Virus record (IMG/VR): IMGVR_UViG_3300048034_000615
Coordinates: 1 to 37,929 of that record
DNA: 37,929 nt
Direction: 5' to 3' (one strand)
DNA from: a virus
Shown: piece by piece, positions 1-9,500 of the stretch
How positions within the stretch are numbered: position 1 is the stretch's first letter
Layout of the letters: every line of letters begins with the position of its first letter
Notes under the pieces: generated by a model
What the model saw: the letters and a program-made list of their open reading frames with translations, nothing else
Databases searched by the model: none
Told to the model about the DNA's origin: nothing
Program-made: the position numbers and the translations under genes

Positions 1-2
1 TT

Positions 3-1850
3 TCTTTAGCAAGTGCATCATTGCCCGGATTTAACGTCGTAAATGAAAGTGAATTGGAAGATATCATTCCTCTAGTTTCAACTCAACTCACCACTTCACA
101 CACTAGTGTGCTTGAAATTGAAAATAAGACTAACCGAGATACATCACGTCCTGGACTTTCTTATGTTCTGGAGACATTTGATAATAACAAATTCTCTTAT
201 GAACCGCGTGATCTTAATGATCCATTAGCATCTTATCTTGGTACTGGTGTTACTATTGAAATGATTAACAGATATGCCCCTGCTCTTACAGTTGGTGATT
301 TTACTACTCATAGAGGAGCTACGCAAGGAGCAACTGAACCAAATATTATTAATATCGGACCAGAAGCGTATATGTCATATGGATTCACACTTCCTAATGG
401 TGCTTCTAGCACAGATACTATAATTGAAATTGATGGCTCAATTAATAATGTTCCTTCCAGCGGATTTATTGAACTTGGAGATGAGTTAATTGATGCCGAA
501 AGAATTTCTGGACCAACAACTCCAGGAGTTCAGGCAGTAGTTGATATTACTGGAGTTGGTTATGTTGATTCAGTAAATGTTTCAAACGCTGGTAGTGGAT
601 ATGAAACAACTCCAACGGTATCTGTTACATCTCCAAGTGGAACTGATGCTACAATTACTGCTAATCTAACAACTTCAGGATCATTTAAGAGATTTGATGT
701 TACTAGTGGTGGTTCCAACTACACTTATCCACCAATCGTTACTTTGGGTGGTGGAATGACTGGTGTAAGTGCTACTGCTGAGATTACGGCAGGAGTTCTC
801 ACAGGAATTTCTCTTGATGGAATAAGTTACAACACTACAAATAGTAATCAAATTTTTGAATTTGGTAATGGAACTAGTATCGCTCAAAATGGTTCGGGAT
901 CTGGATCTACAGGTGGATTTGATATCGGTGGTTCCCATTTGAGATTTGGTGGTGCCAATGGAACTAGATTTGCAACATTGAATGCAGTTGATACAACAGA
1001 TGCTGATACTGTTAGAGTATATGCAATTAGAGGTACTGGTAGTAATGGCGGAGAAACACCAGATGTTGTTGGAACAGAAGATTTAGTGCTTCAATACCAA
1101 ACCACTGCTGTCGGAACAGATCCTGACAATTCATCATGGATTACTCTTGGAATTATTATTGATGCTGTTCCTAATGGATCAGGCACTGGCGTTCTTGACA
1201 ACTATGACTTTGATATTTCTTCTACACCAGGAGCAATTAATTCAAATACTTGGTTTAGATTGTATCAGGAAGGAAATAGTGGAGCAAACTTTGACCACTA
1301 TGGCATCCTGAGTGTTTCATTCTTGGATACTAGCACTACCTATACAGATAGCACAGTAACTCTTTCTAATAATCCTCTTGATACTACTGGTAGTGGAGCA
1401 ACCGCTGATGTTTATATGAATAAAGAAGTTGCTAGTTTGACATTAACGGATGGTGGTACTGGATATGCTCAGGCAACTACTTATAATCTCGTATTCAGCG
1501 GCGGCAATCCAACTTCTACCGCTATTGCTACTGGAGATGCTGTGTTTGAATTTAATATTAGTATTGTAAATGCTGGAGAAAGTTATGACACTGCTACTGT
1601 GACCTTCACTGGTGGTGGTGGTAGTAATCTGGCAGCACAACTTACTGTTGATCCAAACACCACTAGAATTAGTAATGCAGTTATTACCAACCAAGGAAGT
1701 GGTTACACATCAGTTCCTTCATTCCAAGTCTCCGCTCCAGATGATGTTTGGAATTATAATCACATTAAAGTAAAAACACGCGGAGCAAATGGAACGACAG
1801 CATCTACACATGCTACTGGAAAATACGCGAGACTCGCTTGGCGAGGGTGA
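3..1850 (+). CDS. Virion structural protein upstream of gp8, 5'-truncated by the window edge
   Basis: The reading frame is open from base 3, so the gene continues to the left; the TTG at 21 is probably internal. It is one position upstream of gp8, where T4 has gp7 and cyanophages often carry a gene called vrlC, so a baseplate-associated role is likely; I cannot confirm either name. Visible content: tandem beta repeats with GSGY/GVGY turns (about 525-780 and 1430-1730), and between them (about 891-1335) a roughly 145-residue module resembling a reelin-type repeat, with a GFDIGGSHLRF start, an NGGETPDV turn, a DLVLQYQ strand and a FDHYGILSVSF end. No membrane segment or enzyme motif is seen. 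The start is outside the window and the function is inferred from position and composition. Confidence 0.75.
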   Translation, partial: SLASASLPGFNVVNESELEDIIPLVSTQLTTSHTSVLEIENKTNRDTSRPGLSYVLETFDNNKFSYEPRDLNDPLASYLGTGVTIEMINRYAPALTVGDFTTHRGATQGATEPNIINIGPEAYMSYGFTLPNGASSTDTIIEIDGSINNVPSSGFIELGDELIDAERISGPTTPGVQAVVDITGVGYVDSVNVSNAGSGYETTPTVSVTSPSGTDATITANLTTSGSFKRFDVTSGGSNYTYPPIVTLGGGMTGVSATAEITAGVLTGISLDGISYNTTNSNQIFEFGNGTSIAQNGSGSGSTGGFDIGGSHLRFGGANGTRFATLNAVDTTDADTVRVYAIRGTGSNGGETPDVVGTEDLVLQYQTTAVGTDPDNSSWITLGIIIDAVPNGSGTGVLDNYDFDISSTPGAINSNTWFRLYQEGNSGANFDHYGILSVSFLDTSTTYTDSTVTLSNNPLDTTGSGATADVYMNKEVASLTLTDGGTGYAQATTYNLVFSGGNPTSTAIATGDAVFEFNISIVNAGESYDTATVTFTGGGGSNLAAQLTVDPNTTRISNAVITNQGSGYTSVPSFQVSAPDDVWNYNHIKVKTRGANGTTASTHATGKYARLAWRG

Positions 1851-1854
1851 TAAA

Positions 1855-1862
1855 TATAAATA
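1855..1862 (+). promoter_or_regulatory. T4-type late promoter motif TATAAATA upstream of gp8
   Basis: An exact TATAAATA lies just after the stop of the preceding gene and 36 bases before the gp8 ATG. T4-like phages use this octamer as the -10 element for late transcription by the gp55/gp33-modified host polymerase. Its intergenic position on the coding strand supports a real late promoter. Confidence 0.65.
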
Positions 1863-1898
1863 ACACAAGGAAAACCGTAAACATTAACATTTATAGAA

Positions 1899-3470
1899 AT
1901 GCCAGCACTTATTTCTGAACAGTTTAGAATTCATAATGCCCAACAGTTTGAGGAAGCATTTTCTGAGGCAGCACCCACGAACATGTATTTCTTCATGGGC
2001 AGACCCCAAGACTGGGATACCGCTGCTGTAGCTGGTGCGACTTCATATGTCGGTCAAGCTTCAGGTAGTCAGCACAGTGGATCTTATCTCGCAGCTCCTG
2101 ATGAGAACAATCCACCCACACCCATCGATAGTTTCAATTACGAAAAAGAAGTTTTTGATGATATGATTTCTCTTAAGAGAATTCAATCGTCAGATGTTAG
2201 ATTAGTTGTCAATAGATACAACTGGACATCAGGAACGACATATTCAATGTATCGTTCTAACTACAGCGCAGACTTCAAGGCAAACTCTGCCGGAGAAAAT
2301 GCACCTCATATTTACTCAGCGAAATATTATGTTGTAAGTGACTATAAGGTTTACAAGTGTATCTACAATGGATCATCACCCGCTAACCCTAATGGTATTG
2401 CTTCGACTGTTGCTCCTAGTGGAACTGGAACTACTATTTTCACAACTGCTGATACTTACAAGTGGAAGTTCCTCTACAGTATCGGAACCGATGATGTAAT
2501 TAAATTCTTCACAACCTCCTATGCCCCTGTTCCCGCTAACTGGGGCGTCGGAACTGCTGGAGACCCTGCTAATGGCGTTGATGTTAAAGCAGCTGCTGTA
2601 GACGGTGCTATCGACACTGTAGTGATTAATACTGGTGGTACAGGATATACTGATAATGCTTCAACCGGATATACTAACGTCCCCATCCGTGGAGACTGGG
2701 CGCAAAACGGAGGTGTTCAAGCACTTGCGACAGTTAAAGTTAGTAGCGGTGCTGTAACTGAAGTAACAATCACCACTCCTGGATCTGGTTATACTTATGG
2801 TTATATCAACGTAAACTCGACTGAAATCTCTGGTATCGGTGCCCCCGGAACAGAAGCAGTTTTAGAAGTTATCATTCCTCCTGCAGGCGGACACGGATAT
2901 AACATCTACAAGGAACTTGGCACTAAGCGTGTTATGATCAACTCCAGAGTTCAATATGATGAGAATCTTGAGTTCCCTGTTGATACTGATTTCAGAAGAA
3001 TTGGTGTTCTTCGCAATCCCGAAGAATCTGGTGGTGGTAGTGCTTCTGGTTCTACCTATAATGGTTTGACTGCTATTAAATTCCCATCTGCAACAGTTGC
3101 TTCATTTAATATTGACGAGACTGTAACGCAAACTACAACTGGCGCTACTGGTAAAGTCGTCTCTTGGGATTCTGCTACTAAAATTCTTAAAGTTTATCAG
3201 AGCAGCTACGAGCACATTGTTACTGGCAACCAAGGTGGAGATTTAACTCCTTTCTCAGGTTCAAATGCAATCACTGGAGCACTTTCATCATCTGTTGAAA
3301 CTCCAGACACTACTTACAGTTTGACTACTTCCAATCTAACTTTTGCTAATGGTTATTCAGCGCCAGAAATTAAAAAATATACTGGTGACATCATTTATGT
3401 TGAGAACAGAAGAACTGTTTCTCGTTCTATTGATCAAATTGAAGATGTCAAATTGGTCGTAGAATTCTAA
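1899..3470 (+). CDS. gp8: Baseplate wedge protein gp8
   Basis: Homologue of T4 gp8, a wedge component of the tail baseplate. The C-terminus is diagnostic: GDIIYVENRRTVSRSIDQIE lines up with GEMIYMENRPPIIMAMDQTE of T4 gp8, and both end in a hydrophobic strand closing with F. Further matches are the N-terminal FFMGRPQDWD (T4 has ITFGRSEPWS), YKVYKCIYN (T4 LVYRCLD) and YKWKFLYSIGTDD (T4 YVWEYLFEIPPD). At 523 residues it is much longer than T4 gp8 (about 334). The extra length is a GSGY beta module (about 2590-2850) and a second small beta module (about 3120-3290, core GKVVSWDSATKILKVY), both found again in gp14 below. The ATG at 1899 follows a late promoter motif; an AAGGA at 1867 is too far upstream to be a normal ribosome binding site. 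Confidence 0.93.
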   Translation: MPALISEQFRIHNAQQFEEAFSEAAPTNMYFFMGRPQDWDTAAVAGATSYVGQASGSQHSGSYLAAPDENNPPTPIDSFNYEKEVFDDMISLKRIQSSDVRLVVNRYNWTSGTTYSMYRSNYSADFKANSAGENAPHIYSAKYYVVSDYKVYKCIYNGSSPANPNGIASTVAPSGTGTTIFTTADTYKWKFLYSIGTDDVIKFFTTSYAPVPANWGVGTAGDPANGVDVKAAAVDGAIDTVVINTGGTGYTDNASTGYTNVPIRGDWAQNGGVQALATVKVSSGAVTEVTITTPGSGYTYGYINVNSTEISGIGAPGTEAVLEVIIPPAGGHGYNIYKELGTKRVMINSRVQYDENLEFPVDTDFRRIGVLRNPEESGGGSASGSTYNGLTAIKFPSATVASFNIDETVTQTTTGATGKVVSWDSATKILKVYQSSYEHIVTGNQGGDLTPFSGSNAITGALSSSVETPDTTYSLTTSNLTFANGYSAPEIKKYTGDIIYVENRRTVSRSIDQIEDVKLVVEF

Positions 3471-3512
3471 TATATACCATATAAGATCAAAACAACATTC
3501 TAGTCTAGTAAT

Positions 3513-6500
3513 ATGCCCCAGAGTACTAATCTAAACAAAGCTCCATACTTTGATGATTTTGATCCGAATAGTAACTTTCATAGAGTTCTTTTCAGACCTG
3601 GATACTCAATTCAATCTAGGGAGTTAACAACTCTACAATCTATTCTACAAAATCAAGTCGAAAGTCTCGCTAAAGCAAACTTTAGGCAGGGATCTGTTGT
3701 TGTTCCTGGGGAAGTTATTGTAGATAAACAGTATAGTTATGTAAAGGTAAGTTCCTTTACAAATAACTTACAAATTACCGATTATATCGGTAAGAAAATG
3801 ACGGGTAATATTTCTGGTGTAGTTGCTACGGTATTAAATGCCACAGCTTCCACAACAACAGATTCTCCTACTTTGTTTGTTAAGTATGAAACTGGTGGTA
3901 ATAGTAATACTGCAGTTACATTTAGTGAAGGTGAGACCATCACTTCTAATTCACCAGGAGCTCCTACAGCAATTGTTGGTATTACTGGAAATGTGAAACC
4001 TACTCAAAGTGCTGCCATGGGGTATGGCTCTGCTGTTTCAGTTAGAGAAGGTATCTATTTTATCAATGGATCTTTGGTAAAAAATGAGAATGCTACTATA
4101 CTTTTAGACAAGTATGGCAATACTCCTACTTATAAAGTAGGTTTCATTGTATCAGAGCAACTTATTACTCCAGAAGAGGACTTCTCTCTGCTTGATAACG
4201 CTCAAGGTTATTCTAACTATGCTGCTCCTGGCGCTCACAGACTTAAGTTATCTGTAACGTTAGTAACAAGACCTATTAACTTAGAAGCACAAAAAGATTT
4301 TGTAGAGTTACTTCAAGTAAGAAATGGAAATGTCGATGCTACTGTAGATCTTGTTTCTCCTAATGCTCTTATTGAAGATATTCTTGCTAGAAGAACATTT
4401 GACGAATCCGGTGATTATGTCGTCAAAGAGTTTCTATTAAACTTTAAAGAAAGTTTAGCAACTGCAGATAATAATGGTGTATACTCTGCAACTCAAGGTG
4501 GATCAGAAGATAAATTTGTAGCAGTCATTGAACCTGGAAAGGCATATGTAAAGGGGTATGAAATTGAAACTACATCAGTAAGATATGTTGAAATTGATAA
4601 AGCAAGAACAACTGAAACACAAGAAAATAATTCACTGAGCCCCGGCGAAGGATCTAATTTTACTGTAAATAATCTTTTATCATTCCCTGATGTTGAAAGT
4701 AAGTCTTCGTCATTGACTGGTACTGGATTACTTAGTACCAATGCATATCAGGAACTTAAATTATATGATAAGTATACTGACGTTGTATTTGGAGAAACAA
4801 CTGCTAATCTTGACGGCACTGCACCAGAAGCAGAAAATTTCTGGATGGTTACAATCGAGACGTTATCTTCTGCAGATGTAGTTGCATTAAATAGCAACTG
4901 GAGTAATGGTGCTCTTTCCGGTCAAGTTAGATACTACCAATTAAATGCTTCTTTAACTGAAGCAGTTGCTATTCTTACGAAACCATCATCAGTTGGATTT
5001 AGTATCGGTGAAAATATCACCATGGGGGCTGTTTCAGGAACATTGAAAACAGCAGAAAGACTTACGACACCTTATATTGGTATTGGTAAAACTAAATCAG
5101 TTAAATTTCTTACTGGAACTTCGCAAAATGGAGTTTATGATAGATCATCACTTTACAAACTTGGTTTATTTGGTGTAGAATATTTTACTAAAATTTTATG
5201 CCAAAATCCACTAAATTTCTCGGTAGGTAAATTTATTACCGGTCAGACAAGTGGTGCTAGAGGTATTGTAGAGCAATTACTTACTGATACAAATGAACTA
5301 ATTTTATCTAGAGTTTCTGGCACTTTCGCTAATGCAGAGACTTTACTTTCAGAACAAGATGGAACTACAACCCCATATAATTTCGTAGAACCAAGAGGTT
5401 CTTTAGCGTCATTTAAAGTAGTATCTTTTGGTGCTACATATGCGGCAAATACAGATATCACTGCAATTAATATCAATGGTGTAAATAGACTTACTGAAAT
5501 TGGTTCTTCAAATATCACTATTTTAAATAATGAAATTAGATCTATTGTGATCACAGATTCTGCAAGAGCAGCAATAGGAGTATTCACAACTACTCCTACT
5601 ATAGAAATTGTTGACCCAACTGGAAGTGGATGTGTTGTTTCTGCAGATTTGAATGATAGCACCATCGTAAATTATGATTCATCTTTTGTAAAAAGTTTCT
5701 TTAACGCTACGACAGGAAATAATTTTGCTGGAGATATTTACAGCAATGATCTTTCATATTATATTGATAATGGAGCTACATTTAGTGGCACTGAAGGAAA
5801 CTATTTTATTACTGCAGACAATCTTGGTTCCAGACCAGATGTAGATCTAGTAAAAGGAGATGTTATTGCTGTTGTTGATAATGCTGGTGTTACCAGAAAA
5901 TATCTAGTAAAATATTCAGTACCTGATGGTGCTGGAGGTTCTGCTAAAATCTTTATCTATGGTGCTGTTCTTTCAGCATTCTCAACTAAGAAAATTTCTA
6001 GAATTCGTTCAAAACTTTCTGGTGCTGAATCCAATACTTTATTATATCCACTACCAAATAAGCATGTAAAAACAATGGTGTTGGATCCCGATAACACCAA
6101 CATTGATTATACCGTACAGCAACAATTCTTAGGAAATCTCGATAGTAGTGGTTCTATCAGTATCAGTGTAGGAACGAACGAACAGTTCCTTGGATACACA
6201 TCAGAAAATTATATAATGTCGAACCCAAATACGGGTGAATTACTTGATCTCGGTAATAGTGATCCCAATAGTCCTAAAGTATCTTTGGGTAATAGTGCTC
6301 AAAGTATCACACTTGATCTTGGTGCTACATTTGCTGACATTCCGTTTAAGTTAATTGCTCCTGTAAGAAAGGCAGATACTTCTCCCAAGACTAAAATTCT
6401 CGTAGAAAATCAAGAATACAATGTATCTACAGGATTTTCAGATCCATCAATTCCAATTCAGTATGCTGATGGATTGAAATTAAAAGCAGTTTATATGTCT

Positions 6501-9500
6501 GCTACTGCTGCAGATGCTACCAACAATGACGTTGAGGTTACTGATCGTTTTGATTTTGACGGCGGTCAAAGAGACACACACTACGATCTTGCTCGTATTA
6601 CATTAAAACCAGGAGCAATTGCACCTACTAGTAAACTTCTTGTAGTATTTGATTACTTTAAGCATATTGGTGGTGTTAACACTGGTGATTATTTTACAGT
6701 AGACTCATATACTAATATTACTTACAGTGATATCCCATATTATAATTCAAGTGTTTATGGAAAGATTTCACTTAGAGATACAGTTGACTTTAGACCTAGA
6801 GTTTCTGACTATGATGGTCTAGACACAGCTACAGTTCTTCCTGGATATAGTGATAAAGTAACTGTAAATGCTCTTAAATTTACTGGAACAGGATCTTCAC
6901 CATCCACACTTCCTATTGCAGGAACATCTTTTGATTCTGGATATGAATTCTATCTGAATAGAATTGATGCTGTTTACATTAGTAAGAGTGGTGGTTTTGT
7001 TGTTTCAAAAGGAACTCCGGCATTAAACCCACAGACACCCCAAGAAATTTCTGATGGTATTCTTTTATACCACTTAAACATCCCTGCATATACCTACAGT
7101 CTTTCTGACATCACTTCCAAGAGTTTCGATAACCGTCGTTACACGATGCGTGATATCGGTAAACTGGAGAAGAGAGTTGAGAAACTTGAATACTATACAG
7201 TATTAAGTCTCCTGGAGCAGGATACATTTAATACCCAAGTCAGAGACGAGTTTGGTAATGACAGGTTCAAGAATGGTATTCTTGTAGATAACTTTGAAGG
7301 TCATGGAATTGGTAACACAGCATCAACAGATTATAGATGTGCTATTGACACTCAACTAGGAATTTTAAGACCTAGTTATGCTGCTTCTCAATCAAGTCTT
7401 ATCGAAAAAGATTTAAATGACGCTCAAAGAGCTGTTAGTGGATATGTAAGAAAAGGTGAGCTTATCATGCTACCTTATACTGAGATAACAACAGTAGAAA
7501 ATTTAGCTGCTACTAAAACCATTACAGTCAACCCAAATAAATCAGCAAAGTTTACTGGGTTGATGACATTAGAACCTAATATCGATGAGTGGAAAGATAC
7601 TTATAGAGCACCTGAGTTAATTGTAAATGAGAATTCAGTTTTTGATAATATCAAAAATAACAATCCTGAATTATGGGGAAGTCTTTGGAATGAATGGCAG
7701 ATCTCATGGACTGGAACTCCAACGTATGCTCTGAATAACTCTACTAACTTTACTGGTTCTTCCAATCAATTTGCTGCTGTACCTGATGTTGCTATTGCAA
7801 GTAAGACTAGAACGAGATCCAGAAATGGTACATTAAATAGAGTTTCACCTTATGGATCTGCTGCATTAGACAGAGGTCAAAGATCTTTAGCAACTCCTTA
7901 TAATCCTTATATCAGAACTAAGAAAGTTCAATTTGTTGTCAATGGTTTAGAACCAAATACTAAGTTGTATGCTTTCTTTGATGGCATCTCAGTTTCCTCA
8001 TGGGTAAATCCAGATGATGTAACTAATATCACAACACCATTTACTGGTATTGCTGGATATGCTGAAAAAGGTTTTGGTGAAGATATTGTTACTGATGATA
8101 ATGGAAGCATCAGTGGTATTTTCTTAATTCCTAGTGGATATGCTCCAATCAAAAGTAAGAAGACAATTGATTTACAAACTTCTCCTGGAACATTTTATGA
8201 TACCACAAGTTCCAAGAAATCATTCGTTGTTGGCAACAAATCATTTAGATTAACATCGAGTGGTACTAATAGTGGTTCTAATTCAGATGTTTCTACTTTT
8301 GCAGAAGCATCATATAATGTAACTGGATTACCAGAAACATTTACAACTTCTATCCAATCTACTAGAGTACCATATATCAGCAGAAGATCAACTTCAAATT
8401 CTGATACCGTTCAATATATTGGAAGTTCACTAGTTAATATCAATCAGTCTGGATTATTAGATCCTCTCGCTCAAACATTCCGAGTTTCTGGTTTCGAGGA
8501 AGGAGTATTCCTTTCTAGTATTGATCTTTACTTTGCTAATAAAGCAACTCCAACTGAAGAAGATACTAATAGACCTGTTAGTGTATACTTAACAGAAACT
8601 AATGGTGGTGTCCCTACAAGAACTGTTTTACCTTTTAGTGAATGCACTATGGATTCTGATACTAGACTCAGAATTAAAATGAGTGTTGATATTCCTTCTG
8701 GTATTACACTCCTTGCTGGAGAAACAATCACTGGAAAAACTTCCGGTGCTGTAGGAACAATTAAAACTAATCTAACTGTCACAACAGCAAACGCTAGATA
8801 TAACTTAATTCTTTCAAACCATAATGGAATTGAATTCCTTGCCGGTGAAGAATTTACTGTCAACAGATCTCCTGCAATCACATCTACGGTATTCAATGTA
8901 GATGATGATTCTGGTATTGTTGAAAAAATTAAAGTTACTAGCTTTGGTTCTCAATACGAGGATTCGACTACAACAGTTAATATCACTGGTGACATTGGTG
9001 GTTCATTTGGTTCTTCTGCTACTGCATCAGCTAAAATTTATAATGGTAAAGTATATGATGTCAATCTATCAAACAAAGGATCCGGTTATTATACCGCACC
9101 AACAGTAATTATTTCTGGTGGTGATAATTTAGCATCCGCTACAGCGGTATTTAAAGTGACAAATCCAGCTGTTAGAATGGGTATTTCTACTTCAACTGAT
9201 GCTTCAAATAGAACTAAGTTTAATTTCAAATCACCTGTTTATTTACGGAATGATGCAACATATGCTGTAGTCGTAACTACATCATCTAAAGATTATACTT
9301 TATACAGTTCTGTAGTAGGAGATGCACTTTTAAATAGTGTTATTGCTGCTGCCGCTCAACCAAATGTAGGGTCGCTGTATAAATCACAAAATTCTTCTTC
9401 ATGGGTTGAAGATAAATTACAAGACCTTAAATTTGTTGCTAACAGATGTGTGTTTAATACTGCAGGAACAGCAAATATTGAATTAGTGAATGATGATTTA

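Noticed and set aside
21-1850. TTG at 21 as the true start of the first gene
   Set aside because: The frame is open upstream to the window edge and no ribosome binding site precedes the TTG; the gene most likely begins outside the window.
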